Positions 44,559-54,119 of a DNA stretch of 64,000 bases are shown one piece after another. The notes beneath the pieces were generated by a model, which ran no database searches, was not told the DNA's origin, and saw only the letters and a list, made by a program, of their open reading frames with translations. The number at the start of each line of letters is the position of its first letter. Within the stretch, counting starts at the first letter, position 1. The translations under genes and the position numbers were made by a program. The DNA comes from Planomonospora sp. ID82291 (GTDB taxonomy: Bacteria > Actinomycetota > Actinomycetes > Streptosporangiales > Streptosporangiaceae), in NCBI RefSeq assembly GCF_015711645.1, contig NZ_JABTEX010000001.1, positions 1,302,001 to 1,366,000 of the forward strand. The letters are read 5' to 3'.

Positions 44559-45146
44559 GTGACCCGCACCAGCCGTCACCGGGCGATCGCCGCCGCCGCG
44601 TTCCTCGCAGCCGCTCCGGCGCTGACCGGCTGCGGCGCCGGATTCGACGCGATCACCGCCCAGCCCTACGCGCCGACCGAGGCCACGAGTGTCAAGGTCA
44701 AGGGGCTGGACATCTCCCAGGCCTTCTTCCTCGGCCCGGACTCCGGCGGGACGCTGCCCGCCGGCGCCAGCACCCCGCTCTACCTGTACATGGTCAACAC
44801 CTCCGCCCAGCCCGACCAGCTCGTCGGCCTCGGCGTGGACCCCGCGCTCGGCACCGCCAAGGTCCCCACGCCCGTCCCGCTCCCGGCCGGAGGCAAGCAG
44901 GCCGCCGTCGTCGGCAGGCCCACCCCCTCGATCGTCATCGAGCAGCTGAAGAAGCCGCTCAGGGGCGGCGAGGAGATCGCGGTGCAGTTGCAGTTCGAGA
45001 AGGCGGGCATCGTCCCGCTCCGGGTCCCCGTGCTCACCCGGAGCCGTGAGTTCGCGACCCTGCCGCCCGCGCAGGGCGCCTCCGCCGCCCCCACGCCGAC
45101 CCCGACGCCGTCCGCCACCGCGGAGCACGGCGAGGGCGACCACTGA
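44559..45146 (+). CDS. Putative lipoprotein
   Basis: 195 residues from GTG 44559, with AAGGAG 11 nt ahead; a GTG at 44538 in frame would place that ribosome site inside the gene. Lipobox ALTGC, then a compact beta-rich domain (YLYMVNTSAQPDQLVGL, IAVQLQFEKAGIVPLRVPVL) resembling copper-chaperone-like DUF461 folds, though the Met/His copper ligands are not evident. The C-terminus is a Pro-Thr tail. Exported and anchored outside the membrane. Confidence 0.8.
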   Translation: MTRTSRHRAIAAAAFLAAAPALTGCGAGFDAITAQPYAPTEATSVKVKGLDISQAFFLGPDSGGTLPAGASTPLYLYMVNTSAQPDQLVGLGVDPALGTAKVPTPVPLPAGGKQAAVVGRPTPSIVIEQLKKPLRGGEEIAVQLQFEKAGIVPLRVPVLTRSREFATLPPAQGASAAPTPTPTPSATAEHGEGDH

Positions 45147-45274
45147 GCCGCTGAGCGCACCGGACCGCCGCGGGCGCCGCGGGCGCACCGGGCCACCGCG
45201 GGCGCACCGGACCGCCGCGGGCACACCGCGGGCCCACCGCGCCGCCGCAGCGGACCCGGATCACCGGCGCCTCG

Positions 45275-45315
45275 CGTCGGCGGGGTACGGCTCGGCGAGC
45301 CGTACCCCGCCGACG
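45275..45315. terminator. 41-bp palindromic terminator
   Basis: Arms of 20 bp are perfectly complementary around one central base (45295). It lies between the convergent lipoprotein and regX3 genes and serves both. Confidence 0.85.
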
Positions 45316-45340
45316 TCGCGCGGGCGCCGGATCCGGCGGG

Positions 45341-46030
45341 TCATTCCTCCACGGGGTCGAACTTGTAGCCCAGGCCGCGCACGGTGAGGATGCAGCGCGG
45401 GTTGGAGGGGTCGGCCTCCACCTTGGCCCGCAGGCGCTTGACGTGGACGTCCAGCGTCTTGGTGTCGCCCACGTAGTCGGTGCCCCAGACCCGGTCGATG
45501 AGCTGGCCCCGGGTGAGCACCAGGCCGGCGTTGCGCAGCAGCACCTCCAGCAGCTCGAACTCCTTCAGCGGGAGCTGGACCGCCTCGCCCCGCACGGCGA
45601 CGACGTGCCGGTCCACGTCCATCCGCACCGGCCCGACGGTCAGCACCGACGACTCCGGCTCCTCCATGTCGCCCTGGCGGCGCAGCACCGCGCGGATGCG
45701 GGCCACCAGCTCGCGCGAGGAGAAGGGCTTGGTCACGTAGTCGTCGGCGCCCAGCTCCAGCCCGACGACCTTGTCGATCTCGCTGTCCTTGGCGGTCAGC
45801 ATGATCACCGGCACGTTGGAGCGCTGCCGCAGGGACCGGCAGACCTCCGTTCCGGGCAGGCCGGGGAGCATCAGGTCCAGCAGGACCAGGTCGGCGCCGC
45901 CCCGGTCGAAGGTCTCCAGCGCCTCGGGGCCGGTGGCCGCCACGGCGACCTCGAACCCCTCCTTGCGCAGCATGTAGGACAGGGCGTCGGAGAACGACTC
46001 CTCGTCCTCGACGATGAGCACGCGGGTCAC
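45341..46030 (-). CDS. regX3: Phosphate-sensing response regulator
   Basis: 229 residues from GTG 46030, overlapping the senX3 stop by 4 bp. OmpR-type: receiver with EDEESF, Asp in LVLLDLMLPGLPG, Lys in YVTKPFSSREL; winged helix with LPLKEFELLEVLLRNAGLVLTRGQL and TLDVHVKRLRAKVE. Activates phosphate-starvation genes at PHO boxes; one lies in the adjacent divergent promoter. Confidence 0.95.
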   Translation of the reverse strand: MTRVLIVEDEESFSDALSYMLRKEGFEVAVAATGPEALETFDRGGADLVLLDLMLPGLPGTEVCRSLRQRSNVPVIMLTAKDSEIDKVVGLELGADDYVTKPFSSRELVARIRAVLRRQGDMEEPESSVLTVGPVRMDVDRHVVAVRGEAVQLPLKEFELLEVLLRNAGLVLTRGQLIDRVWGTDYVGDTKTLDVHVKRLRAKVEADPSNPRCILTVRGLGYKFDPVEE

Positions 46031-47214
46031 TGCGAGGCCTCCAGGGGGATGGTGCTGATGTCGGGTGTTACGGATACCGCCAGGCCGCCGAAGGCGGGCA
46101 GGCGGAGGGTGAACGTGGAGCCGGAGCCCTCCTTGCTCCACACCGTGATCTCGCCGTTGTGGGCGGCGGCGACGTGTTTGACGATGGCGAGCCCGAGGCC
46201 GGTGCCGCCGGTGGCGCGCGAGCGCGCGGTGTCGACCCGGAAGAACCGCTCGAAGATCCGCTCCTGGGCGCTCTCCGGGATGCCGATGCCCTGGTCGCTC
46301 ACGCTGATCTCGACGGAGTCGCCCGCCGGCCGGGCGCTGACCACGACCCGGGTGTGCTCGGGACTGTAGGCCACCGCGTTGTCGATGAGGTTGCGCAGCG
46401 CGGTGACGAGGAGCTCCTCGTCGCCCCAGATCTGCAGGCCCTCGGCGCCGCCGGCCACCAGGGTGATGTCCTTGGCCGCCGCCGTGGTGTTGCAGCGGTC
46501 GATGGCGTCGTGCACGGCCTCGTCGATCGGGACCGGGCAGGGCGTGGGGACGGGCTCGGCCCCCTGGATCCGGGAGAGCGTGATGAGGTCCTGGACGAGG
46601 TAGGTGAGGCGGGCGGCCTCGTGCTGCATGCGCCCGGCGAAGCGGGTGACCGCCTCGGGGTCGTCGGCGGCGTCCTGGATGGTCTCGGCCAGCAGGCTGA
46701 GCGCGCCGACCGGCGTCTTCAGCTCGTGGCTGACGTTGGCCACGAAGTCGCGGCGGACCGCCTCGACGCGGTGGTGCTCGGTCTGGTCCTCGGCGAGCAC
46801 CAGCACCTGGCCGTACGGCCCGAGCGGGGCGACCCGGACCGCGAAGTTGGTCGCCTCCTGGCCGAACCTGTGCCCCGCCACCTCGATCTCGCTCTCGCGG
46901 ATCTCGCCGTCCCTGCGCACCTGCCTGGCCAGCGCGAGCAGCTCGGCCGCCATCAGGCGGTCTCCCCTGACCAGGCCGAAGGCCCGGGCGGCGGAGCTGG
47001 CCCGCAGCACCCGGTCCTCCCGGTCGAGCACGACCGCCGAGGACGGCAGGACCGCCAGCACGGAGGCGACGCCCTGGGGCAGCCCGCCGGGCTGGAGGTC
47101 GTCGATCGGCGCCACCATCCGCTGCCGCCCCGTGACCGGGCGGACGGCCATCACGGCCAGCGCTCCCACGACGAACCCGGCCAGTACGGCCAGGCTCGCC
47201 ATCAGCTCACTCAC
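46027..47214 (-). CDS. senX3: Phosphate-sensing histidine kinase
   Basis: 395 residues from GTG 47214 with AGGAGG ahead. One N-terminal membrane segment, a PAS-like domain (VLAVLPSSAVVLDREDRVLRAS), HisKA with FVANVSHELKTPVGAL and a HATPase (NLIDNAVAYSP, SDQGIGIP, TGLGLAIVKHVA). Partner of RegX3; PhoU, encoded divergently, is its usual negative modulator. Confidence 0.95.
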   Translation of the reverse strand: MSELMASLAVLAGFVVGALAVMAVRPVTGRQRMVAPIDDLQPGGLPQGVASVLAVLPSSAVVLDREDRVLRASSAARAFGLVRGDRLMAAELLALARQVRRDGEIRESEIEVAGHRFGQEATNFAVRVAPLGPYGQVLVLAEDQTEHHRVEAVRRDFVANVSHELKTPVGALSLLAETIQDAADDPEAVTRFAGRMQHEAARLTYLVQDLITLSRIQGAEPVPTPCPVPIDEAVHDAIDRCNTTAAAKDITLVAGGAEGLQIWGDEELLVTALRNLIDNAVAYSPEHTRVVVSARPAGDSVEISVSDQGIGIPESAQERIFERFFRVDTARSRATGGTGLGLAIVKHVAAAHNGEITVWSKEGSGSTFTLRLPAFGGLAVSVTPDISTIPLEASQ

Positions 47215-47309
47215 GTGGTCCTCCTGTCGGCTTCACGTCCTCGATGGTAGGCGCGCCCCTCCCCTGGCAGGACGGCCCGGGAGGGCACCGCCGCCCTCCT
47301 TCCCGCAAA

Positions 47310-47342
47310 GTTCACTCATCGGTCGGGGTTCGTTCACGGACC
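47310..47342. promoter_or_regulatory. PHO box in the senX3-phoU divergent promoter
   Basis: Three 11-bp direct units start at 47310, 47321 and 47332; the first and third begin GTTCAC and the middle GGTCGG, matching the actinomycete PHO-box layout. TACGGT (about 47348) follows as a -10 for phoU. Indicates feedback control by RegX3/PhoP. Confidence 0.8.
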
Positions 47343-47360
47343 CGCCCGTACGGTGAATCC

Positions 47361-48023
47361 ATGCGCGACGCCTACCACGAAGAACTCGACTCCCTCACCG
47401 GCAGGCTGGTCGAGATGACCCGGCTGGTGAGGTCGGCGATCTCCCGAGCCACCACCGCCCTGCTCGACTCCGACCTCCCGCTCGCCGAGACCGTCATCTC
47501 CCAGGACACGGAGGTCGACCGGCTCTTCGCGGAGATCGAAGCGTCGATCTTCGACCTGATGGCCCGGCAGCAGCCCGTGGCCGTGGACCTGCGAATGATC
47601 ATCACGGCTCTGCGCATGGGCACCGACCTGGAACGGATGGGCGACCTCGCCCAGCACGTGGCCAAGGTCGCACGGCTGCGCCACCCGGACTCGGCCATCC
47701 CTCCGGAGCTGCGCGCGACCATCCTGGAGATGGGCCAGATCGCCGAGCGCCTGGTCACCAAGACCGGCGGCTGCATCGCCTCACGCAACGTGGAGTCGGC
47801 GCTGGAGCTGGAGCACGACGACGACGCCATGGACAAGCTGCACCGCAAGCTGTTCAAGACCCTCATGGACCCCGCCTGGAAGCACGGGGTCGAGCCGGCG
47901 ATCGACGTGACGCTGATCGGCCGCTACTACGAGCGCTACGCCGACCACGCGGTCCGCGTCGCCCGCGACGTCGTCTACCTGGTCACCGGCTCCCGTCCCC
48001 ACGAGGTCACCGTCACCGGCTGA
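47361..48023 (+). CDS. phoU: Phosphate-specific transport accessory protein
   Basis: 220 residues from ATG 47361, with two PhoU helical repeats (MTRLVRSAISRATTALLDSD and a second near EMGQIAERLV) and metal-site motifs DRLFAEIEASIFDLM and EHDDDAMDKLHRKL. Negative regulator of SenX3 and the Pst transporter. The -10 element lies only 7 bases ahead, so the mRNA is probably leaderless. Confidence 0.95.
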   Translation: MRDAYHEELDSLTGRLVEMTRLVRSAISRATTALLDSDLPLAETVISQDTEVDRLFAEIEASIFDLMARQQPVAVDLRMIITALRMGTDLERMGDLAQHVAKVARLRHPDSAIPPELRATILEMGQIAERLVTKTGGCIASRNVESALELEHDDDAMDKLHRKLFKTLMDPAWKHGVEPAIDVTLIGRYYERYADHAVRVARDVVYLVTGSRPHEVTVTG

Positions 48024-48053
48024 CCCGGCCGGAGAGGGGAAGCGGAGACGGCG

Positions 48054-48085
48054 AAGGGGGCCCGCTCGGACGAGCGGGCCCCCTT
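48054..48085. terminator. Terminator of phoU and gpmA
   Basis: 15-bp perfect arms (48054-48068 and 48071-48085) with a 2-base centre, flanked by T-rich sequence on the plus strand. Confidence 0.85.
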
Positions 48086-48190
48086 CTCGCACGACCGGGC
48101 CGTTCCGTGCCCGTCACCGGACCCCTCCGGAGCCGCGGGACCCGGGACGGCGTGCCGGCCCTGGCCCGGCCGGTCACCTGGCCCGGCCGG

Positions 48191-48934
48191 TCACCTGCCC
48201 TGGTTGGCCACCGCCTGGATGGCCGCCTCGGCCGCCTCCGGGTCGAGGTAGAGGCCGCCCTTGGCGAGCGGCCGGAAGTCGTCGTCCAGCTCGTAGCGGA
48301 GCGGGATCCCGGTGGGGATGTTGAGTCCGGCGATCTCGTCGTCGCCGATCCCGTCCAGGTGCTTGACCAGCGCGCGGAGCGAGTTGCCGTGCGCGACGAC
48401 GAGGACGGTCCGGCCCGCCGCCAGGTCCGGCACGATCCGGTCGTACCAGTACGGCAGCATGCGCTCGACGACGTCCTTGAGGCACTCGGTCCGCGGCATC
48501 AGCTCGCCGGGCAGGAGCGCGTAGCGGGCGTCGCCGACCTGGGAGTACTCGTCGTCGTCGGCGATCGGCGGCGGCGGGACGTCGTAGGAGCGGCGCCAGA
48601 GCATGAACTGCTCGTCGCCGAACTGCTCGCGAGTCTGCGCCTTGTCCTTGCCCTGGAGCGCGCCGTAGTGGCGCTCGTTGAGCCGCCACGACCGGGTGAC
48701 GGGCAGCCAGAGCAGGTCCGCCGCGCCCAGCGCGAGGTTCGCCGTCTGGATCGCCCGGCTCAGCAGCGAGGTGTGCACCACGTCGGGTCGCACCCCGGCC
48801 TCCAGCAGCAGGCGCCCGCCGCGCCGTGCCTCCTCCTCGCCCGTGGCCGAGAGTCCCGCGTCCACCCAGCCGGTGAACAGACCCTTGGCGTTCCACTCGC
48901 TCTCACCGTGCCTTAGCAGCACCAAAGTCGCCAT
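48191..48934 (-). CDS. gpmA: 2,3-bisphosphoglycerate-dependent phosphoglycerate mutase
   Basis: 247 residues from ATG 48934. [10 protein letters not shown] (phosphohistidine), [21 protein letters not shown], and [10 protein letters not shown] (second His). Glycolytic interconversion of 3- and 2-phosphoglycerate. Length and the NERHYG segment fit the dPGM family. Confidence 0.95.
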   Translation of the reverse strand: MATLVLLRHGESEWNAKGLFTGWVDAGLSATGEEEARRGGRLLLEAGVRPDVVHTSLLSRAIQTANLALGAADLLWLPVTRSWRLNERHYGALQGKDKAQTREQFGDEQFMLWRRSYDVPPPPIADDDEYSQVGDARYALLPGELMPRTECLKDVVERMLPYWYDRIVPDLAAGRTVLVVAHGNSLRALVKHLDGIGDDEIAGLNIPTGIPLRYELDDDFRPLAKGGLYLDPEAAEAAIQAVANQGR

Positions 48935-49087
48935 GGGACCCAGCTTAGCCAGAGCCGCGGACCGCCCCGCCCACCGCACCGGCCGCCCGCACCGACCCAC
49001 CGCACCGGCTTCCCGGCGGACCGGTCCGGCCCCGCACCGGACGCGGCGACCGAGCCGGGCGGCCCGGCAGGCGGCCCGGCGGGGGCC

Positions 49088-49567
49088 TCAGCGGTCCGGG
49101 TCGGCGAAACGGGCGAACGCCTGCAGGTTGGCCAGGGACTCCCCCCGCTTGGCCCGCCACTCCCACTCCTTGCGGATGGAGGAGGCGAAGCCCAGCTCCA
49201 GCGCCCGGTCGAAGCCCTCGTCGGAGTAGGTGAGCACGCAGCCGAGCAGCCGGTCGATCTCCTCCTCCGACACCGCCGACAGGGCGATCCGCCCCACCAG
49301 GTAGACGTCGCCGACCGGGTCGAGGGCGAAGTGCACGCCGTACATGGAGCCGTTCCTGGTGAGCAGCCAGCGGTAGAACTCGGCGTGGTTCTCGTCGGGC
49401 TGGCGGCAGAAGAACGCCTCGACGTGCAGCGCCCGGTCGCCGACGATCAGCCAGGTCATCGTGGCGAGCTTGTGCTGGCCGGGCAGCCTCACCAGGAAGG
49501 CGCCCGGCCGGGGCTCCTCGAAGGAGACCTCGGCGCCCTTGAGCGCCGTCTCGATCACTTCGCGCAT
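49088..49567 (-). CDS. YbjN-domain protein
   Basis: 159 residues from ATG 49567 (GTG 49576 also possible). YbjN pattern: LVRLPGQHKLATMTWLIVGDRALHVEAFFCRQPDENHAEFYRWLL, a type III-chaperone-like fold. Widely conserved in actinomycetes immediately beside mshA; function not established. Confidence 0.85.
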   Translation of the reverse strand: MREVIETALKGAEVSFEEPRPGAFLVRLPGQHKLATMTWLIVGDRALHVEAFFCRQPDENHAEFYRWLLTRNGSMYGVHFALDPVGDVYLVGRIALSAVSEEEIDRLLGCVLTYSDEGFDRALELGFASSIRKEWEWRAKRGESLANLQAFARFADPDR

Positions 49568-49603
49568 GGACCCCACCCTACGAGCGCGCGGACCCGCCCC
49601 GCG

Positions 49604-49677
49604 GTCAGGGCACCGCGACCGGGACGCCGTCAGGGCACCGCGACCGGGACGCCGTCAGGGCACCGCGACCGGGACGC
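49604..49677. repeat. Three 25-bp tandem repeats at the end of mshA
   Basis: Units at 49604, 49629 and 49654 (core tcagggcaccgcgaccggga). The third contains the mshA stop codon, so the gene's 3' end was copied twice into the intergenic space. Confidence 0.9.
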
Positions 49678-50929
49678 GGTGCAGGTGCGCCATGGCCCCG
49701 GCGTAGACCTCCGCGAGCCGGGCCGCGGTCGCCGACCAGCCGAAGGCGGCGGCCTGGGCGACCGCGCCCGCGGACAGCTCCTCGCGCCAGGCGGGCAGGC
49801 GCACGAACCGGCCGAGGACGCGGGCCCAGTCGTGCGGGTCGTGCCCCTCGACGAGCACGCCCGACACGCCGTCGCGCACGGCGGTGCGCAGCCCGCCCAC
49901 GGAGGCCGCGGCGACGGGGGTGCCGCACGCCTGGGACTCCAGCGCGACCAGGCCGAACGACTCGCTGTGCGAGGGCACGACGGTCACGTCGGCGGCGCGG
50001 TACCAGTCGGCCAGCTCGCGCTGGGGGGCCGGGGGCACGATCCTGACCACGTCCGCGATGCCGAGCCGCGCGGCCAGGTCGGTCAGGTGGGAGGGGCGGG
50101 CCAGGCCGTTGCCGCTGGGCCCGCCGACGCAGGCGACGACGAGCCGCGACCGGAGCGAGGGGTCCTCGTCGAGCATCCGGGCGGCGGCGCGCAGCAGCAC
50201 GTCCGGGGCCTTGAGCGGCTGCACCCGGCCCACGAACAGCAGCATGAGGGCGTCGCGCGGCACGCCCAGCCGGCGGCGGGCCGCGCCGCGGGGGCCGGGC
50301 CGGAAGACGGCGAGGTTCACCCCGGGGTTGACGACCTCGACGCGGCCGGGGGCGGCGCCGTACAGCTCGACGAGCTCGGCGGCCTCGGTCGGGGTGTTGG
50401 CCACCAGCCGGTCGGCGACGTCGACGACCTGCTCCTCGCCCAGCACGCGGGCGGTGGGCTCGGGCCGGTCGTCCTCGGCGAGCAGGCTGTTCTTGACCTT
50501 CGCCATGGTGTGCATGGTGTGCACCAGCGGCACGCCCCAGCGTTCCTTGGCCAGCCAGCCCACCTGGCCGGAGAGCCAGTAGTGGGAGTGGATGACGTCG
50601 TAGCGGCCCGGGTCGTACATCGCCTCGGTGCGCAGCACGCCGGACAGGAAGGCGCAGAGCTGGCCGGGCAGGTCGCCCTTGTCGAGCTCCTCGTACGGTC
50701 CGGCGGTGACGTGCCGGACCGAGACCCCGGGGACGATCTCGGCGACCGGCGGCAGGTCCCTGGCCGTCTGCCGGGTGAAGATCTCCACCTCGACGCCCAG
50801 CTCGGCCAGGCGCTTGGCCGCCTCCACGATGTAGACGTTCATCCCGCCCGCGTCCCCGGTGCCCGGCTGGTCCAGGGGGGACGTGTGCATGCTGATCGTC
50901 GCGACCCGGTTGACCCGTCGTCGCCTCAC
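49655..50929 (-). CDS. mshA: D-inositol-3-phosphate glycosyltransferase (mycothiol synthesis)
   Basis: 424 residues. GTG 50929 is chosen for GGAGG 8 nt ahead. GT4 enzyme: [54 protein letters not shown], and the E-x7-E region [18 protein letters not shown]. First step of mycothiol synthesis (UDP-GlcNAc plus inositol phosphate). Presence supports an actinobacterial host. Confidence 0.95.
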   Translation of the reverse strand: MRRRRVNRVATISMHTSPLDQPGTGDAGGMNVYIVEAAKRLAELGVEVEIFTRQTARDLPPVAEIVPGVSVRHVTAGPYEELDKGDLPGQLCAFLSGVLRTEAMYDPGRYDVIHSHYWLSGQVGWLAKERWGVPLVHTMHTMAKVKNSLLAEDDRPEPTARVLGEEQVVDVADRLVANTPTEAAELVELYGAAPGRVEVVNPGVNLAVFRPGPRGAARRRLGVPRDALMLLFVGRVQPLKAPDVLLRAAARMLDEDPSLRSRLVVACVGGPSGNGLARPSHLTDLAARLGIADVVRIVPPAPQRELADWYRAADVTVVPSHSESFGLVALESQACGTPVAAASVGGLRTAVRDGVSGVLVEGHDPHDWARVLGRFVRLPAWREELSAGAVAQAAAFGWSATAARLAEVYAGAMAHLHRVPVAVP

Positions 50930-51044
50930 CGACACCACCTCCGAGACGGATATAACCCCCCATATCTTCCTCACATTCCCATGATCTCCGGATATCCCGG
51001 GGCACCTGGGGCGGTCTCCGGCGGTGCTGGCAGGATGGCTGGTC

Positions 51045-51788
51045 ATGAAGAAGACGGCTGTGGTGACGGGGGCCAGCAGCGGCATCGGCGCGGCGACGGC
51101 CCGCCGGCTGGCCCGGGAGGGCTTCGACGTGGTGGCGGCGGCCCGCCGCCGGGACCGGCTGGACGAGCTGGCCGCCGAGGTGCCGGGGATCCGCCCGGCG
51201 ACCCTGGACGTGACCTCCCCGGAGTCGGTGGCGGAGCTGGCCGCCGCCCTGGACCGCTGCGACGTGCTGGTCAACAACGCCGGGGGCGCGATCGGCCTGG
51301 AGCCGGTGGCCTCCGGCGACCCGGCCGACTGGCAGCGGATGTACGAGGTCAACGTGCTCGGCTCGCTCCGGGTCGCCCAGGCCCTGCTGCCGAAGCTGAC
51401 CGCCTCCGGCGACGGCGTGCTGGTGATGCTGACCTCGGTGGCGGGGCTGGTCTCCTACGAGGGCGGCGGCGGCTACAACGCGGCCAAGCACGCGCAGACC
51501 TCGATGACCGAGGTGCTCCGGCTGGAGCTGTGCGGCGAGCCCGTCCGGGTCGTCGAGATCGCCCCCGGCATGGTCCACACCGAGGAGTTCTCGCTGACCC
51601 GCTTCCGCGGCGACGCCGAGCGGGCCGAGAAGGTCTACCAGGGCGTGCCCGGCCCGCTCTCGGCCGACGACGTCGCCGACGCCGTGGCCTGGTGCGTCAC
51701 CCGCCCGTGGAACGTGAACATCGACCGGCTGGTCATCCGCCCTCGCGCGCAGGCCGCGCAGCACAAGATCCACCGCGTCCCCTCCTGA
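51045..51788 (+). CDS. Short-chain dehydrogenase
   Basis: 247 residues from ATG 51045. TGASSGIG cofactor loop, LVNNAGG, Ser in LTSVAG and YNAAK (Tyr, Lys). Substrate unknown. The motifs after YNAAK ([28 protein letters not shown]) fit the YdfG/serine-dehydrogenase-like SDR group. Ends 3 bp before the next gene. Confidence 0.9.
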   Translation: MKKTAVVTGASSGIGAATARRLAREGFDVVAAARRRDRLDELAAEVPGIRPATLDVTSPESVAELAAALDRCDVLVNNAGGAIGLEPVASGDPADWQRMYEVNVLGSLRVAQALLPKLTASGDGVLVMLTSVAGLVSYEGGGGYNAAKHAQTSMTEVLRLELCGEPVRVVEIAPGMVHTEEFSLTRFRGDAERAEKVYQGVPGPLSADDVADAVAWCVTRPWNVNIDRLVIRPRAQAAQHKIHRVPS

Positions 51789-51791
51789 CCG

Positions 51792-52613
51792 GTGGCGCGT
51801 CCCAGGAGGCCGGTCGGCGCGATCACCCGCGGCACGACCGGCCACAACCGGCTGCGGCGGTCCGACCGCTGGGTCGCCGCGGTCTGCGGGCCGATGCTCC
51901 GCTCCGCCGACCGGCCCCTGGTCGTCGACCTCGGCTACGGGGCCTCGCACACCACGACGCTGGAGCTGTTCCTGCGGCTGCGCCGGGTCCGCCCGGACGT
52001 CGAGGTCACCGGGATCGAGATCGACCCGGCCCGGGTCGCCGCCGCCCGGCCGTACGAGCGCCCGGGCCTCGCGTTCCGGCTGGGCGGCTTCGAGCTCCCG
52101 GTGGACCGGCCGCCGCTGCTGGTGCGGGCCTTCAACGTGCTGCGGCAGTACGGCGAGGCGGAGGCGTGGGCGCACTGGGACCTGCTCAGGTCCGGGCTCG
52201 ACCCGGGCGGGATGATCGTCGAGGGGACCTGCTCGGAGGTCGGGCACCGCGCCGCCTGGGTCGCCCTGGACGCCTCCGGGCCCCGGACGCTGACCCTGTC
52301 CGCCCGGTTCGACGCCTTCGAGCGCCCCTCGGACCTGGCCGAGCGCCTGCCCAAGACGCTCATCCACCGCAACGTGCCGGGCGAGCCGGTCCACGCCTTC
52401 CTGCGGGACTTCGACCGGGCCTGGGCGGTCAGCGCCCCGCTGGCCCCGTACGGCGCGCGCCAGCGCTGGATCGCCGCGGTGGAGGCGCTCCGCGCCGCCT
52501 GGCCGGTCTTCCCGCACCCTCCGCTCGGCGGCCGGTCCCGCTGGCGGCTCGGCGAGGTCACCGTGCCGTGGGCGGCCGTCGCCCCGGCGGGACCCGGGCG
52601 GCCCGGGGCCTGA
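51792..52613 (+). CDS. Class I SAM-dependent methyltransferase
   Basis: 273 residues from GTG 51792. Motif I is LVVDLGYGASHTTTLEL, acidic residue EIDPARV; VRAFNVLRQYGEAEAW follows the usual motif II region. Forms a unit with the SDR gene. Substrate not evident. Confidence 0.85.
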   Translation: MARPRRPVGAITRGTTGHNRLRRSDRWVAAVCGPMLRSADRPLVVDLGYGASHTTTLELFLRLRRVRPDVEVTGIEIDPARVAAARPYERPGLAFRLGGFELPVDRPPLLVRAFNVLRQYGEAEAWAHWDLLRSGLDPGGMIVEGTCSEVGHRAAWVALDASGPRTLTLSARFDAFERPSDLAERLPKTLIHRNVPGEPVHAFLRDFDRAWAVSAPLAPYGARQRWIAAVEALRAAWPVFPHPPLGGRSRWRLGEVTVPWAAVAPAGPGRPGA

Positions 52614-52712
52614 CCCGCCGGGGGCGGACCCGCCCGGGGACCGGGTCTCCGTCCGGCCTCTCCGTCCGGCCTCTCCGCCGGGACCTTCCTCCAGGCCAGA
52701 GCTCGACAGCCC

Positions 52713-52722
52713 GTAGTACTAC
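52713..52722. promoter_or_regulatory. Candidate BlaI operator
   Basis: GTAGTACTAC, a perfect 10-bp palindrome overlapping the expected -35 region of the blaI promoter; -10 is TAGGCT (52740-52745), 7 bases before the GTG start. Confidence 0.6.
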
Positions 52723-52752
52723 CCGACGTGGTGCGGGGTTAGGCTTGTTCGT

Positions 52753-53109
52753 GTGAAGGGTCTCGGTGAGCTTGAACGCAGCATCATGGACATCATCTGG
52801 GCGCAGCCGTCCGCGGTGACGGCCCGCGAGGTGGGGCGCCTCATCGAGGAGCGCGACCTCGCTCCCACGACGGTGATGACCGTGCTCGACCGGCTGACCC
52901 GCAAGGGCTTCCTGATCCGCACCCGGGACGGGCGCGCGTGGCGCTACGCGGCCGCGGCGAGCCGCGACGCCTACGTCGCGGAGCTTATGCTGGAGGCGCT
53001 CGACATGACCGGAGACCGGTCGGCCGCCCTCACCCGTTTCGCCCAGGCCGTCTCCGGGTCCGAAGCCGAGATCCTGCGCAGAGCCCTGACGGAGCTGGAG
53101 GACGAGTGA
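52753..53109 (+). CDS. blaI: BlaI/MecI-family repressor
   Basis: 118 residues. Winged helix: GELERSIMDIIWAQPSAVTAREVGRLIEERDLAPTTVMTVLDRLTRKGFLIR; C-terminal dimerisation helices. Predicted leaderless mRNA. Overlaps the M56 gene by 4 bp (GTGA), the usual pairing with its sensor peptidase. In actinomycetes such pairs respond to beta-lactams or respiratory stress. Confidence 0.93.
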   Translation: MKGLGELERSIMDIIWAQPSAVTAREVGRLIEERDLAPTTVMTVLDRLTRKGFLIRTRDGRAWRYAAAASRDAYVAELMLEALDMTGDRSAALTRFAQAVSGSEAEILRRALTELEDE

Positions 53110-54032
53110 TCACCGCGGCAGCCCTGGCGTTCCTCGCCTCGGTCTGCGCGGTCGGAGCCTGGCGGCTGGTCCGGGCGCGGTGGACCTACCGCGCCCCGCA
53201 CGTGGCCATCGTCCTGTGGCAGTCCCTGGGGGTGACCTGGGGCCTGGCCGGCACCGGGGCGCTGCTCGCCTACGCCCTGGAGCCCTACGGCCGGGGCGTG
53301 CTGCACGGCCTGGGCGCCTTCGCGGCCTCCGCCGTCGAGGGCGGGTACGACCCGCGCGGGCCGTACGGCCTGCCGCAGATCTTCGCCCTCATCGCCGGGC
53401 TGAGCGTGCTCACCGTGCTGGTCGTGGTGCTGCTGACCGCGGGCCTGCAGACGTTCCGCGCCCGCCGCCGCCACCGCACCCTGCTGAGCCTCATCGCCCG
53501 GAAGGACCCCGGGGTCCCCGGCGTGCACGTGGTCGACCACCCGGGCGCCGCCGCCTACTGCGTGCCGGGCCTGCGCTCCCAGGTCGTGGTGAGCGAGGGC
53601 GCGCTGAAGCTGCTCTCCCCGGACGAGCTGCACGCCGTCCTGGCGCACGAGGTCGCCCACGTGCGCGAGCGGCACGACCTGGTCCTGCTCCCGTTCGCCG
53701 CGCTGCGCCGGGCGCTGCCCTGGTCCCGCACGGTGCGGGACGCCCAGCACGAGGTGGCCCTGCTGGTGGAGATGGCCGCCGACGACGCCGCCCGGCGCTC
53801 CTGCTCGCCCCGCCGCCTGGCCACCGCCCTGCTCCGGTTCGGCACGGCCGGCGCCGTGCCCACCCCGCACGGGGCGCTGGGCGCCCTGAGCCCCTCCTCC
53901 GCGGTGATGGCCCGGGTCCAGCGCCTGGTCTCGCCGGGGCCCCGGCTCCCCCGCCGGGTCCGCTACGGCGTCGTGGTGTTCTCCGTCACATTGACCGCCT
54001 CCGCACCGTTGCTCTGGCTGGTGCCGCACTGA
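53106..54032 (+). CDS. M56-family membrane metallopeptidase (BlaR1/MecR1-like)
   Basis: 308 residues from GTG 53106, about four membrane segments. Zinc motif HEVAH (181-185) and downstream EMAADDAA glutamate. No C-terminal penicillin-binding sensor domain, so unlike staphylococcal BlaR1; a cleavage-type activator of the BlaI repressor is inferred. Confidence 0.9.
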   Translation: MITAAALAFLASVCAVGAWRLVRARWTYRAPHVAIVLWQSLGVTWGLAGTGALLAYALEPYGRGVLHGLGAFAASAVEGGYDPRGPYGLPQIFALIAGLSVLTVLVVVLLTAGLQTFRARRRHRTLLSLIARKDPGVPGVHVVDHPGAAAYCVPGLRSQVVVSEGALKLLSPDELHAVLAHEVAHVRERHDLVLLPFAALRRALPWSRTVRDAQHEVALLVEMAADDAARRSCSPRRLATALLRFGTAGAVPTPHGALGALSPSSAVMARVQRLVSPGPRLPRRVRYGVVVFSVTLTASAPLLWLVPH

Positions 54033-54084
54033 TCAGGGCCCTGATGACGCACATTTGAACGCTTGCTGGCGTTAGCCAACGTGT

Positions 54085-54113
54085 TTGCAACTGCAAGCGG
54101 CATGGGGCAGAAT
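54085..54113 (+). promoter_or_regulatory. Promoter of the XRE regulator, leaderless
   Basis: TTGCAA (54085-54090), 17-bp spacer, CAGAAT (54108-54113). The ATG at 54120 falls at the expected transcription start. Confidence 0.65.
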
Positions 54114-54119
54114 CGAGGC

